Assembly: GCF_954871325.1 (NCBI RefSeq)
Contig: NC_088776.1
Span: forward strand, 51,664,569 to 51,728,568
DNA: 64,000 nucleotides
Reading direction: 5' to 3'
DNA from: Gordionus sp. m RMFG-2023
Lineage: Eukaryota > Nematomorpha > Gordioida > Chordodea > Parachordodidae
Shown: in pieces, positions 12,690 through 33,479 of the stretch
How the letters are laid out: every line of letters begins with the position of its first letter
How positions within the stretch are numbered: the stretch's first letter is position 1
Program-made: the position numbers and the translations under genes
The notes under the pieces: model-generated
The model's database searches: none
Seen by the model: the letters and a program-made list of their open reading frames with translations, nothing else
What the model was told of the DNA's origin: nothing

Positions 12690-12780
12690 ATGATGGGGGA
12701 ATGGACATGATTGTAGGTTGCCCGAGACAATGCCATCACCGAATGAATTTCTTGGATGATTTTATGAGTCCCAATGCAAA
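12690..12780. repeat. Dispersed repeat, copy 1
   Basis: The stretch from GATTGTAGG... to ...TTCTTGGATGATTTTATGAGTCCCAATGC-like sequence is repeated, diverged, at about 18385-18500 in annexin B intron 2. Family unknown. Confidence 0.55.
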
Positions 12781-15700
12781 AAAAGGCTAATTAAAAATTA
12801 TAAAAATATAGCGCATTTATATAATTTTTATATAAAAATAGCAATAATTATCTTTATATCTAAAATAGTTCGTCAAAACAATACTGATTTCTTTTATTTC
12901 AATTCTTGTACATATACTGTTTTATAATAAATAACAATAATTAAGAATCTTTATATCTAGAATAGTTCGTCAAAACAATACTGATTTATACTGTTTTATA
13001 ATTATTAAATTTAACTTCTATAAGTAATGAATAAATATAAATACGTTATATTATTGTATGACAAATATGTTTTTCAAATAACGTTGAATATTTTATAACC
13101 TTATAAAATATAACAAGAATCTTCTTACTTGCATTACGATATGGAACCATGATCATATATAGCAATTCAATTACTTTGATGAACAGCCATCATAATAACT
13201 TGTTTGGCTACATAAAATCGCCGCTTATTTTGCAAAATTTTCTCCCTAATAATTTGCTAATTTTAAGGAATTCCTTAAAAGATATAATTTATAATTATTT
13301 AAATCTGGTTTAAAAATAAAATATACAATGTTGCAGGATGTTATATATAAACATCCAAAGTAAATTGTATAGGTGCAATTTTATCAGTTGAACAAACCAT
13401 ACGGGTTATAACTTATCTCAAGATAATATGTATTACATTATCCCTGTAGGTTACTATTCATCTTCATGTATAATGAATTGTCTCGCCAATACCCCCGGGG
13501 AATATTTATTTCATAAATTTTGGAAGAAAAAAAAAGTAAAAACTAAATGTAACCTTATATTAATATAAAAGCAATTTGTCCAGCATGTTTAAAGTTTGTT
13601 AGTAACTAAATCAGGTGGCAAATTTAAAAAATATCATATTCCCATTTGTTCTTTCTATAATGAATTCCTAAAAATCATTTAATATCAAATTTGTGGACAT
13701 TCTCCTTCATCTCTCGCGGTTTTCTAGAGTCCCAAATGCTCATCCTTGTAGAATTTCATTCCTGATCACCATAAAATAGAATGAACAAACCAGTCACATT
13801 AAAAATAGAATCATACAAGTGAAAAATATCAATATTTCGCCAGATGAATAAAGGTTAAACGTATTAGACAAGAAATAAATGTAGGTGATATTAGTGGAGC
13901 TATCCGTTTGTGTTGTTCAGCGGATAACATTTAAGGATATTTAACTTATTAGTTCTCTCAGTCCTTGGGTCACCTTAGCGGTTCACTTTAAATTTTTTTT
14001 GTTAATTTTAATTAAATACACGAATTCATGCGAATATTAGTGAACTGCCTAAACATCAGCTTCTATTCATTTCAAAAAACCTTTTTATCAAAAATTATTT
14101 ACGGATTTAGTTCTGTTGCATTTTTCAATTATCAAGACTTATTATTAAATTTATTGTTATTCTTACATACTTTATTTTCAGCTTTACCCCCACTTTTTTT
14201 TTAAGTTAGCCTTTGACACCTCTTATATGCTCAGTTCCTCGTCTTTTTAAATGTTTTTACGTTTTCTTTCATAGCTTTTCCTGGACATTCCAATTTTAAC
14301 ATGTTTCCATCTCCCAGGGTTATTTAATTTCTCCGATAATTCTTTTTTTCCACTTCTCTTATATTAATATTATTCCCACTCAAATTACAAGACCTCTTTC
14401 TCATTGGCATTATAATTTGGCACACCTAATTTAACATATTTATACGCTCCACTATTTCTTAATATTTCCTTCATTTAATTTAATAACTGCGCTCATACCT
14501 CTTTTTTAAATCCCATTATCATATATGCCGCGCAACTAGTTTCAATTATTAGTTCATACTTCATTTACAATCTATTACGCTTACCTAATTATTTCGCTTC
14601 AGATATAGTTATGACAAATAAATCAGTAAATTTTCTATCCATTATACAGCCTTCCTGAATAACATATCTTCGCATATGGAATTGAGCTATATCATTTAAA
14701 ATAATATGATATCCTTGTTTTATCATATCGTGTTATTTAGCTATTAAAGCCGTTGGTTGGAATTAGTTCGGCATGCCGGTCCTAACAACAACTCAGAAAA
14801 CAATTTTGTATAAACTATTAAAAATATTTCATATTTTAGAAAAAAGCGAAAAAAATTGAAAATACAACTAGAGATAGGTGGAAAACAAGTGAATCCTCCT
14901 GGAGCAAACAGAATTTTATTTTTCAAATTGATAGGTATATATATCATAAAATCGAGGAATGATTGATTGATTTGAAATAATAATTGCAAATAACAATCAC
15001 AACAAATTTAATTTTTGGGAAAGAATCAAATATTTTTTAAAATAATTTTTATTTTAACAATTATCTAGGTGTTTTTTTTAAATAAAAAAAACGAAAATTT
15101 ATTTGCAAATTATTCGACAAAATACAATCAATGCGATTCCCGGAACTTCTTTATCTTATTCTTTTAGTGACAACTATTTTGGCCCAAAAACAAAAAGTAT
15201 TTTAAAAGAAAATTGTCACATTTCATATTTATTTATAAATATGATAGTGAAAGTGTCGCAAATCATAAATTGTGCTTTTTTTTTCAATATCGTCGACTTG
15301 AATTAGATTATTCCATGTCCACATTTTGTAATTTTACTTGAGAATAATTTTAAAAATTTAAGTTCTATATTTTCAATATGATAATATAATCCAGTAGCGT
15401 CATTGGGGGTAGGGGGCGCAGGGGCTTGAGCCCCTGAAAAATTTGAAAAGCCCTCAAAATAAATAATATTTTAAATAAAATGATCCTTGAGATTGTAAAG
15501 GTAACGCTCCTGGTATAATTTTATATTTGGCTTTTTAACTTTAAAAAAAATTGATTTATGTAAAAAGTTACTGACCAAAAGTGCATATTGAATCACCTAA
15601 TTTTCAGACGACGATAAGATATCTTAAAACAAAATTCATGGTTTTTATTGTTAGCTGACTTAATATTTAGAGTGAATCAACTTGTATCTTTAGACCAACT

Positions 15701-16854
15701 TTCAGAATTATCCTAACTTTTTAAAGGATATTCTATCTATTATTTTAAAAGTTGATTTACTTTGAAGTTTTCGATCTATTTTAAGGATCTTATTAAACAA
15801 TTCTCTTTATTATGCTTAACAATAAATTCTTATCAATCGTTAAGACCTTTTTATAATCCTCCGTATCGATTAAGATTGATTCTATGATTTTTAAAAAAAT
15901 GGTGGATACAGACGTCTATGTTTTAAAGTGCTATTTATATATTCAAGGAATTTTCTTTTATTGAACTATTTTGCTTACACTTTTGTTTAGAAATGCCAAT
16001 TAAATTTAATCATGAAAATTTTATAGAAATAAATATGCTAGAAACCCAAAAAACGATTTTTCTGGCAACGTATATATAATTTATAAATAAATTTTTTGAA
16101 AAAAATTACATTTATATATTCCTGGTTAATACTTAATCCCCCTCCCCTCCCCCTCCACTCTTCCTTTCACTTGTTTTTTTTTTGAAAAAATCATGAATTT
16201 TTTGTTCATTTGATACTAAACACAAAGTATTAAAATCTAAGATGCCAAATGTTTGTGAATAATTATGTTTATTTTTGGATTATAAAAGAACGAGTTATAT
16301 TTATACATCAAACTTGAAACAAGTGCCTAGAAGCTAGATAATTATTTCCTATATATTTTGGATAATTTTAATAAATATATTTAAAAAAATTTAAATAGTT
16401 GTTTAAATAGCAATTTTGATAATTCATTTAAATAAATTCCGAATCTATACAAATTAACCTTCAAACTCCTAAAAAAAGAGGGGAATAATGTTATTTGCTT
16501 TTATTTTATTGACAAAACACAAATATATATTTTTTTAAATTTATCATAATTATCTATTTTTTTCTACCTGTCATTATATGTGACTAACCTTTTATTTAAA
16601 GAAAATTTAAATCTAAAGATAAAGATAAACTTTTAAACTCTCTCAAATAAGAGTTCTAGTTTATACAATTAATTCATTATAAAGAAAAACATTCAAAAAT
16701 CCTAGATAAAATTTGTATATCCTCAAACTAATTTCTAAGAAATATTTTTTTCCATTTTGAAGTTAAATAAAATTTAAGTGATAAATCACCGTATATTGAA
16801 TTATATAAATTTGATTTCTGGCCTCTGATACTCCTATTATTAATTTTTTAACAG

Positions 16855-23721
<6,867 letters not shown>

Positions 23722-26700
23722 ATACAATTAGGACGATATTTATTTATATTCTATTCATTAGTTTTCGATTTTAAAATATATCATATAATTTGAATATATT
23801 TATTATTATCAAAATGAAAAAAAATTATTATGTAAATATAATATTAATAAATTATATATTTGGGCTTTGTTAGCTTTTTACACAAGGGAGTACAAAATGA
23901 TGGAAATTTATATTAAAAAGTGTATTTATATACTTAGAATAATTAATTATAATATACACGTATTCATAGAATCTAACTTGATTGTTTATCCTCATAATCA
24001 ATAATAAAAATTTTAGCAAATTTCTTTTTTCACAATTAAATTGGATCTAATTTAAAAATGAGCATCTAAATTAATTGGAGAATAGGCACAACTTTTTGTA
24101 TACCTAATAATCAGCGCTAAAATGAATATATATTGAATCAACAACCTTGAAACATTCTATGTATTAGGTTCTATTTTATTTTGATGTGTAGTGTAGGATC
24201 ATTAATAAAATAATAATATTAATAGATTATATATACTTTTGTTTCAATATAATATTTTTGATTTTGCACCATTTTGTTTTTGCTTAAGGCGAAAGGAAGA
24301 AAAATATAATAAAATGAATATTCCACATGGAAAATAATATTTATTTAAATGCATTGGTCATTATCAAATAATGAAACAAAGAGTAGAACTCCATCAGGCC
24401 ACAAAAGAACTATATTGGCGTACCCGTAAACAGCTTTGATAAAAAATAGCGTGTATTGATACTCGAATGATATTATATTTGAAGGAAATTTATTTCGAGA
24501 CATATAAAATTTTTCAACCATATCATACTATGATATTTGCTAATGATTTTAATGATTAATCTGTTTTAGAAATAATATTGGAACTATCTCCCCATAATAA
24601 TAATCCTTTTCCCCGTGCAATTTATCTGAAGCAATTGCTTTGTATTTTTCTTTAATATAAAAATTAGATTGAATAAGAATTACCTTCTTCTGAATATAAG
24701 ATCGTATTAGAAAAGCAGGAGTTATCGCCAGAGGAACTCATTAGGTTTACGTTTGAGCCATTATTACATGTTTTTCATAAAAATTAATGTAAAAAGAAAA
24801 GAAATTATAAATGATTACAACTTGCTTTTTTAAAGTATAATAATTAAAATGTATATTTAATTTAAACAACCTTGACGTATTCTATGTTTAGAGACGGTTT
24901 GATATGTGGGATCACCTAATAATACAGGGCCGCTTCTAGTTTCACTTGTGGTAAGGGGAGGGGCAGACAAAAATTTTGGAGGTTTTCATTTTCTAAACTT
25001 TTATCAAATATTTTTTTGGCAATCTAAATTTCATTTACTTATCCGTCTTCAGTAATATGGTTGCCAATAAAGGTTTTAATTATTTTATGTCTAGTAAAAT
25101 GTATCTAAATTTGCTAATTAGTTTAAAAAAATCTATTAATCTTAATATCTTCTTCTATATATTCTGCAATTATGTTTCTCATGGCCCCTTTATACACAAA
25201 CCTTTTTCCAGGTAGTAAAACCCATTTTAGTATAGATTGATTCACCATTGTATTGTTTAAGTTATAGATCTTACAAGGAAGGCAAAGAACTGCATCAGCC
25301 TCAATTAATTATTCAACCTATTTGTAATTATAAAACCTTAAATCTTCTTCCATTATTAGCAAGTCTCTTAGAGTGATGTTAGTATTGTTTAAAAAAACCG
25401 ATTTGGGTCGATTTTTAAAAACGGCAGGATTTTTTAAAATATAATTCGCATTCTTTTTAATCATTTTTTTATAACAATGAAATCTTTCAGAAACATTACC
25501 GACTTACAACTTCCAGAAATGATTATTTTTCGTTCGAATTTTATAAGCGTTCTTAATTTTTTTTTATCACCAACAAAATTTTCAGAGGCATTATCGACTA
25601 TAATTAACATAGAACCTAATAGGTTAGATTTTCATTTGCACAGAAATTTTGATCTTTATCTAAAATATTTGGGGTTGTTACCAAAAATTTATCAGCTCGT
25701 TTAAACTCTTACTTATTTTCTTAACCCCTGGGGTTGAGCTTTTTTCCTCGACATTTAAAAAACCTACTATACATTTAACCAGAGACATGTATTAGATCTC
25801 AGGGAAATTATGTAAGGCAAAAAGAACGGGAGCATTGATCCCCGGAACATTCCTGAAAACAGTTTTGGAACGTTCCGAAAAATAATATTAAAGATTACAT
25901 TTATTAATTACATATGATGACTCATTTATAAATATTCGTTTTTATTTTCTTAATCTCAGCTTGCTTTACATAGCAATAATATTATTATTATAAAATAAAT
26001 ATTCTTTAATAGAAGTTTTGAATTTCAATGGATAATATAGTGTTGACATAGATCTTAATTAATAGGACATTGTGTAAAAATTGGTATAATTATAGAATAA
26101 AGTAAATTCGTAGTTTTAATGGATGGTCTGTTCGACCATTAAATTTATTCATGATTTGAGTTCAGATCGGCGTTGTAAGAGTTGTACATTGTCTCGCAGC
26201 TCTGCCCATCTTATTTATATTATTAGATTTCGTTGGAAGTGGATAGAAGCACTTTAGATAAACTGAATAGAGTGACTAGTATTCACAAGAGTTTAAAAAA
26301 AACTTGAATTCAAAGGAGGAAAAGTAAATAAATTGTATAATAAATAGATATGGTAAAAGTTAAAAAAAAATATGTAGGAACATATTGAATTCTCACGAAT
26401 GATTTCATATGTTTAAATACTCTAATAAATTCAGTAAACAAAAAATTAATTAAATTCACGAGCGCATAAAAATAGTGAGTCGGACAGCAGCTCTGCCTTG
26501 TATGTTAAGCCACCAAAACTGCCTGTCCCTAATGATATATAACGTCGATCAATAGGCAATTTATCAAACAACGCCCAAAATATCAAAATACGTTAACATC
26601 AATAATTAATGTATAATAATCCTAAGCCTCATCTGTCACCTTCATTCGTGGCGCCGAGTCAATGCATATAATCTTTGAACCACACATATGATTTTTTTTA

Positions 26701-27000
26701 AATATAAAGATAATTTACCATGTTATCATACTTTTATAAAAACACATTAAAAAATCAATAATGCCCGACGATAAATGTACATATTACTCATAATTCTTTA
26801 CCTTAAAGGTCTATTGATTTTAAGATGACCTTAACAATTTTATATATTAGTGAATCATTTAAATAATTCGTATAATGTTCATGTTCAATTTTAACAGTTT
26901 TGGAGAGAAACGCGAGAATATTTACAAGAATGTCAAGAAAGGCATTAATCATGGGAAAACGTATTCAACGACTAAAATTTTATTTTGCATTATCTTCGAG
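23722..27000. other. Spacer between annexin B and Mcm10
   Basis: No gene is recognised. AATAAA at 23846-23851 could serve annexin B polyadenylation. A hAT-like left end (CAGGGCCGCTTCTAG) begins at 24925 without a right partner. About 25379-25440 resembles one end of the GTGTTGTTAAA MITE family. A 75-codon open frame at 25477-25704 has no recognisable family. The rest is featureless AT-rich sequence. Confidence 0.6.
26979..26984 (-). terminator. Putative Mcm10 polyadenylation signal
   Basis: AATAAA on the minus strand only 17 bases after the Mcm10 stop codon, implying a very short 3' untranslated region. Prediction only. Confidence 0.4.
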
Positions 27001-30000
27001 TCAAGAAACACTATTCAAAAATTTAGCATGATCTTCTCCTCGTATAAGTAGTTTTTCTGACGGTTGTAGGATACCATCGTCATAGGATTTGTACATCGGG
27101 ATCCTTATGTAATTATAAGAATGGCAGTTATTGCAACTTTTGTCTGGAAGGCTTATATATATATATAAATTAATTATATATATTTAAACCCGATCAAAAA
27201 TAAAAAATATGCAGGTAAATTAAATTTGTCATTTGTTTAAAAAAATTCACTTGAGAAAGGTCTGAGTTTTAGATTTGCAATCTTTGCATTGATAAAACTT
27301 TTTGACGCCCTTTTTGTAAATTAGGCAATCCCTGTGAGTAGCTTTGCAATTTTCGGAAGCTGACCAGTAACTATATTTACATTTTATGCAAGAGACTACC
27401 GTGCATTTTACTTCCATAACTTTTTCTAAGTTGGTCGTCACGGCTTCCTTATTTTCCAATTCATTAAAATACCTTAAAAAAATAAATTGTAAAAATAAAC
27501 ATGGTTTATATATTTAGGGTAATGATGTACGGCGTTAAACCTTATTTATTTTTTATGTGTTTTAGTAAAATATCAGAATAGCGTTCGCAATTTTATCCTA
27601 ATATTAAAAAAAATTGTTTCAGATGGTGCGGGCTATCGGTTGAGTGCGTGTATCACTAATCCGATAGTTATGGTTTCGAAACAGTAAGGATCATGTTTTT
27701 TTCCTGAAGCAGACTAGCTTCCGTGCTAAAGAAGAGGGAGTGGGGTCATATATAGAATGTCGGAAGCCGTGGTTCAATTAATATATATATCAAAAAATAA
27801 GCGGGCTGCATTTTGATAAAATTTGGTTGTTATTTAGCAAATTACTTTATGAGGACATAAATATATCATTACTCTTATATTTAATCATATATTTTTAGGG
27901 GTTAAAGTATATTACTAATACTCACCTGTTTATTTATATTTCTTGTCTTTTCTTGGACGACAAAAAATATTATTTAAATAAATTTTAAAAAATTATTTAT
28001 AATATTCTTTTCATTTAATTTATTTTTCTATTTTTTTTTATAGACAAGGTCTGGCCGGTAATTATATTTTCTACAAATACGAGCTAGCCATGCAATTGGT
28101 ACCTCTGCAGGGCACTGATTTTTTATGAATTACTTTTAACATATTTTTTATTAAGTAAAAATTTTTGCTAAAATTGTATTTGATGTCAATTTTTTTTTTA
28201 AATATGAAAATGATTAAAGATTACAAATTGAGGGTGGTCACACATTAATGACGTCAGAAAGTATGAGTATAATCGTTATTCGGTAATGTTAACCTTTTTA
28301 ATGTAACTCACAACAACAAAAAATTGCCGAATTGAAAGAATTTGATCTGATATCATGAAAAATAATATACGTTTTCATTGTTTCGAAGTGTTAAATATGA
28401 TATACCATATTTTATTCTAGATTGCTATCCCTCTATTGTTTAACCTTAAATACATTTCAATTAAAAATAGTTTTTTTTTATACACCTCTTTTGTTTTGTC
28501 TTAAGTACATAAATTAAATAAAGTTTTTTTAGAGATCTCTTTTGGTGAATTAAGCATATTAAGTAAAACATATGGTTTTTGTGTTTTTTTTACTTAAGGA
28601 TTTTTCTTACCTTTGAAGTCCTAAGTAAGGTGTTCAGCAAATATAAGTTAGGTATTTAGGTCTAGGAGATCACCCTGTATAATTTGAGTTCCGAAAAGTA
28701 TAAGGGGGTGGGTTTTATCTCCAATTATGTAAGATAAAACAAACACAACTCCTTTTCGCAAAAACGGTCTTTTTTCACTTTGCGCCAATTTTATTTTTAT
28801 TTATAATTGTGCGTTTTATTTTCCCTATAAAAGGGACTAATTTTTATACTTTAAAATATTATTTTCAAGAAGATAATTTTGATTTATAAATTTTTTTTAT
28901 CCTTATTTTATTGTTTAACCAAATAAAATTTAAAAGAAAGATTTACTTGTCATTTATTTACATGGGGCTAAATTTTCTCAAATAATCTATAATAACAGAT
29001 CACAGGCGAGGTGCTACCTTCTGAAGCCCCGCAACTTCACAAACATATGCCAACATTTAGAGCTATTAAAACGATAGTCAAATCAATGTGCATTTCTCCG
29101 GCAATTGTTATTTTTCGACTTTAAATCATTGATTGAGCGTGTTTTTTTTTAATTTAAAAAAAAATCTGATTTTACAGGAAATGTATTCCAAGTATTGTAA
29201 CAGTTTTACTAAGAAACATTAAATTGTACTACTATACATATATCATTTTCCCATAAATTAAAAATGACACAAAATTCTAAATATCCTGGAATATATTGCC
29301 AGTAAAATTAGCTTTTTAAATATTTAAAAACGCGTTTAATGAATTATATTTAATTTAAAAATTGACAGAGAAAAAAGATTGACGTCAACATTTATATTGT
29401 CATTAATGTACTCTTATTTAACTAGAGCAAGGCTTGGGTCTCATATTTTTGTGACTTAATTATGAAAAAATATCATAATCACTGGATTTGTGGAATCAGA
29501 TACGGACAGAAATGTCTTGGACAAAGGTAACTGGATAAAAATGCCTCAATTTTAGAAATTTGTCTATCTAATTTTAAAAACGTTCACCTTTTAAGTGTTT
29601 AAATTATCTTTAAAAATCGCGGTTTTTTATCTGGACTACTTTGGTTCAGGCCTATTTGTCCAAGGCAGTTTCCATGATTCTCTAAAAATACAACAAAATT
29701 TTTAATATTTCTTTAGTACATATAATTTTTTCACTCTTTGGAAGATCACATTTTTTTTCAACGCCCAATGAAAATAATAGGATCAGATCAGATTTATAAA
29801 ATAAAATTTTGGATTGGACTTGGATTTTTAAAAAAATACTTAGTTAATGTAGAAATCTATTGGTCTATATTATGAAATTAAGGCATAAATATGCCTCATT
29901 CCAATGCATGGCTCCAATATAGACAAAATATACAGTATAAATATTTAAAATGATATAATTCAAACCTTTTTTCTTGTTCAACATTATGTGCTTCTAGTAA

Positions 30001-31661
30001 ATGTATGTTATTTGATTTTTTATTAAGAATATATTCTAACTTGGCTTTATTGACAGTTGATTCTGTGATACTTGGAGATTGTTGCCTAAAATTAAAAATA
30101 AATTGTTGGAAATAAAATATAATAAAAACTTGTTGTTAGCACAAGTTCCATGAGATTTAATTTTTTTGGATATATCTGATATATATTTTGCATTAATAGT
30201 AGGTTTTATAGAATTCGGGTTAATAGGAATAGGTTTTAATGAAATATTTTTCAAAACTTTAAGATATTGGGAAGTAGTATCACCATAATTAATAATGGGT
30301 GCCCTTATGATTGGATCAAAATCTTCGATTTTTTTATTTAAAGAGAGGGTGATTGAATTATGATCATTAAAACCCTTTCCAAGTTTAGGGGTAAATAATT
30401 TTGAGAAATGTTTAATTGAATCTGCTTTTGTATTGCTAGAATTTAAATAATCAAACTGGCAATTTTGTCTTAAAGATGAAATTTTATTTTGTTGTAGGAT
30501 CTTATTGTTTTTTTGTTTTAAATCAATTGAAGATGATTTTCTCTTATTACTAATCAAATTTTCAGTAGCATAGGGTGTGGGCTGAACAAAATTTGACTCA
30601 TGAAAGCTCATTAATTTGTCCAAAGTCTTCCCAATTGTTTTACACGGGGATTTGTTTAGGGATATCCTGGACTGATAATTTTGTTTTTCATTAAAATTTA
30701 TATATTGCTCTTTTAAACCTAATTTTGATTTACTAATTAAAGTTGTTGTTAGAGGTCTTGAATTTGATCCATAAGTGGGATTTAATTCCATTCTTTTGTT
30801 AACATTTTTCTTCAATTCATATTGCAAATGTTTTACACAAAACTTTGATCCTGATAATTTATTTATATACTCAGTACAGTTTTCAACTCTTAATATGCTT
30901 TTATTATTTTTGAAATTTGATCCTGCGCATGATCCTGCACATAATACAAGATCTTTGGCCTCTCCAATTTCAAGTACCTTTTTTGTGTCACGTATAAAAA
31001 ATGTTTCTTTTCTACTGTATTTTAATTCCAATGATTGATTTTTATTTATGTCAGGATTTAATATAGCAAGGGTTGTTCCTATGTTAAGTTTCCATAGTTT
31101 CATAAATGCTTCTCCAAATAAAAAAAACATAATATCACTAAATCCTGATGCCAAAGGGTCTTCATTAATATCTCTTAAAATCCAAAAAGCATATTTTTTA
31201 TTATTTTTGTCTATTTTGACTTCACTTTTAAAAATAATAACACCTATTACATACCAGTCACTATTTTTATAACAATTATTAATCAAAGTATTTGAATTTA
31301 TATCCTTTGATTTAGATAAAATAACTCTTCTTTTATTAATTAAATAAGAATTAAGCACAGAAAACAATATTTTTGGATTTAAAATTGATATATTGATGCC
31401 ATAATCACCATTAATAGAGGATGTATCAGTAATACTCAATTTCTCATTTTTTTTTATACTAAGGTCATGATTATTGTACATAACTTTCAGTTTCTTTTTA
31501 TAAAACATATCATTGTTATTTACTGCACATTTTGGAATCTCATCAATTTCATAGTTAAAATCATCATCACTATTACTATCCTCTTTATAAGACTCGTTCA
31601 CATATAAATTCGTATTGTCAGAGACTAGCGTGTCTTTGCAAAAATCTATATTGCATAACAT
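27001..31661 (-). CDS. MCM10: Mcm10 replication initiation factor
   Basis: Mcm10 bridges the CMG helicase and DNA polymerase alpha at replication origins and forks. Four minus-strand exons: 31661-30130, 30085-29966, 27472-27251 and 27151-27001, phase-consistent, 674 residues (human about 875). The ATG at 31661 is preceded in frame by a TAA. The N-terminal region is short and low-complexity. The OB-fold is near residues 135-205 (WYVIGVIIFK, YAFWILRDINEDPL, LNIGTTLAILNPD). The family signature KVLEIGEAKDL leads into the zinc finger (LCAG...ENCTEYIN...FCVKH). A basic linker follows. Exon 2 encodes KAKLEYILNKKSNNIHLLE. Exons 3-4 give the animal-type C-terminal zinc domain: EVKCTVVSCIKCKYSYW, KGVKKFYQCKDC, LPDKSCNNC and the closing RGEDHAKFLNSVS. 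Intron 2 is 2.5 kb and intron 1 is 44 bp. A 12-bp tandem duplication adds CAGS beside the first zinc ligand. Confidence 0.95.
28040..28117. mobile_element. Partial GGCCCG-rich MITE in Mcm10 intron 2
   Basis: Only the right end is clear. It reads CAGTGCCCTGCAGAGGTACC on the minus strand and matches the left end of the 2811-3145 copy at 19 of 20 positions. A short GGTCTGGCCGG block precedes it. Confidence 0.6.
30918..30941 (-). repeat. 12-bp tandem duplication in Mcm10 coding exon
   Basis: On the minus strand TGYGCAGGATCA occurs twice in a row, encoding CAGSCAGS. It places an extra cysteine beside the first zinc ligand and lengthens the loop between ligands compared with the family norm. Confidence 0.75.
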
Positions 31662-32542
31662 TTGCAATTCCCGCGAAATTTAACAGCTGCTTATTTATTT
31701 CATGAACGTACCACAAAAGCACACAAAAGTGGTGGAGCCCCTTTTATTCATTTTGACATATTTTGATTTTATAAATTTTGATGAGTTAATTTAAATAATT
31801 TAAGGCCTAATTTTTGTTTAATATACTCAAGAAGATATTAATCTTGTTTGGTATATTTTATAAATTTAAATGGTATTCTTATTTGATGTAAATTAATTTC
31901 GAATTAAAAATTTATTTAGGGCAACTTATGGTTTCTTTTGTTTAATAAAAGAGATAGAACTGAGATAGATAATAAATTATTTAAACAACTCTCAGTTTTA
32001 AAACCATTTACACAATAGATAGGTATTTTACATTAATTTTTATTAAAATAAAACATTTGTAATATAATGGAGAATTTTAGTTAACATATAACATTTTTAC
32101 CCTGTCAAAAACATTAATCAAGCAGCAAATTACCCTTTCAAGTTATGCTACTCTGCATTAATGGTGTATATCCGTTAACGATTGTTTTCTTTCCTTTAAT
32201 ATTGTTAGTATTTTAATATAAAAAATTTATCCTTACTTTTATTATTCCTGATATGTTATATTATAATAATTAAATCGCTTGACCCACGCTAGTTAAAATA
32301 TTTTATATAAAAATTAAAAAAAAATTGAAGACTACCTTTATTTAATTTATAAGATAAACTTCTTCTTTTTTTTTGGATTATTCTTAACAACATTTTGATA
32401 ATAAAAATAAAATAATGAGTTTCTTTGATTTCTCTTATAATGATTGAAATTTTATTAAAATCAAAATAGAAGATGAGTAAAATGTTTTTAGTATTTTTTT
32501 CACACTTCATAATTTTATATACTTATATTATATTATTTATTT

Positions 32543-32829
32543 ATTAGATATACAAATATATTAAGATTTCCCATGTATACTTTTTGGTACATTATTTAAA
32601 GAAAATAAACTTAGGAAATTTAAGATATTTAAAAAACCCCATAGATATGAGATTACGTTATCAAATTGGATATATATTAAAAGAATCCAAACACTTTCCA
32701 TTAGCTTATGGTTCTATAAGAATAAAGGTCAAATTTAATATCTTGCATTTAAATAAAAATAATTTTGTAGACAAATTAATTGCAATAAATGAAGTGTCCT
32801 TTTTTAAATATATTTATTCAACTTATTAA
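32543..32829 (+). CDS. Possible exon of unknown gene
   Basis: An open frame follows a TTTATTAG acceptor-like site near 32547 and runs to a TAA at 32827-32829. It reads ...YLKNPIDMRLRYQIGYILKE and ...FPLAYGSIRIKVKFNIL. Alternatively it is spliced at AAG|GTCAAA near 32728. Amino-acid usage looks protein-like, but I do not recognise the family. No in-frame ATG opens the N-terminal part, so it would be an internal or terminal exon. Chance cannot be excluded in such AT-rich DNA. Confidence 0.25.
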
Positions 32830-33479
32830 AAAATATATAATATATATATAATAAAGATAAAAATCTATAAAAAAAAGTGTTGCATTATAAAAAGATAGTT
32901 ATGTAAATAATATATACAACAGATTAGTCAATATTATATTTGTGTTTTATTTTTTCTCTTCTAGAAAAGTTGGTTGGAAAAAATTAATTGTTCCCTTTTG
33001 ATAATAGGTTTTTATTTAAAAATTAGTGCTAAGTTGAAGTTTTTTTAACCTTTTTTAATTTATGATAAAATAATTTTGAATGCTTTATCTATATATCCTT
33101 GTATAATTCTTCAGAATTCTGATGCTATTAATTTCATTTCATTAATAATATTATTATTAGAAAATATTAATTATGATAGCTATTTGAATTTTTATTGTAA
33201 TTATTGTTTTCAATTAAATCAGAAGTATTCTCGATATCTTTCAGGGGTAGATATTTGAGGGAGTAGCAAACACCTAAAACTAAATGGAGGCTATAGCTGT
33301 TTTGTGTAGAAATTAGGGGTGCATTTACAATTCTTTGGAAAGAAAGAAAGAAATATGCTAAATAAAAATATTTATCAAATATATTAATAATATATTAATC
33401 TGATACTGGAATAGTGCGCCATTTGAAAACTTTGTACAATTGCAGCTCCTCAATTTAACATGATATGTATAACAATTAA

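Larger units (their letters stand above)
5193..16854. other. Transposon-rich spacer between annexin genes
   Basis: No host exon is recognised in these 11.6 kb, although the first exon and promoter of annexin B should lie in its 3' part. Placed items are a Harbinger-type MITE, nested hAT copies, fossil LTR-element pieces, a Harbinger transposase relic and a dispersed repeat. An isolated hAT-like left end (CAGTAGCGTCATTGGGGG) starts at 15392, followed by a 7-bp-stem hairpin at 15419-15436; no matching right end was found. A probable hAT right end reading CAGTGGCCACTACAACG on the minus strand stops at about 9502. The rest (13-15 kb, 15.5-16.8 kb) is AT-rich with nothing recognisable. Confidence 0.6.

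Noticed and set aside
15392-16165. hAT element with left end CAGTAGCGTCATTGGGGG and a C-rich right side
   Set aside because: No inverted right end or target duplication could be found, so only the left end is noted.
25477-25704. 75-codon open frame
   Set aside because: No recognisable motif, no splice context, and typical chance length in this composition.
27625-27690. tRNA-like A and B box motifs (GGTTGAGTGC, GGTTTCGAAAC)
   Set aside because: The segment folds as a CTATCGG/CCGATAG stem and does not give a cloverleaf or a defined SINE.
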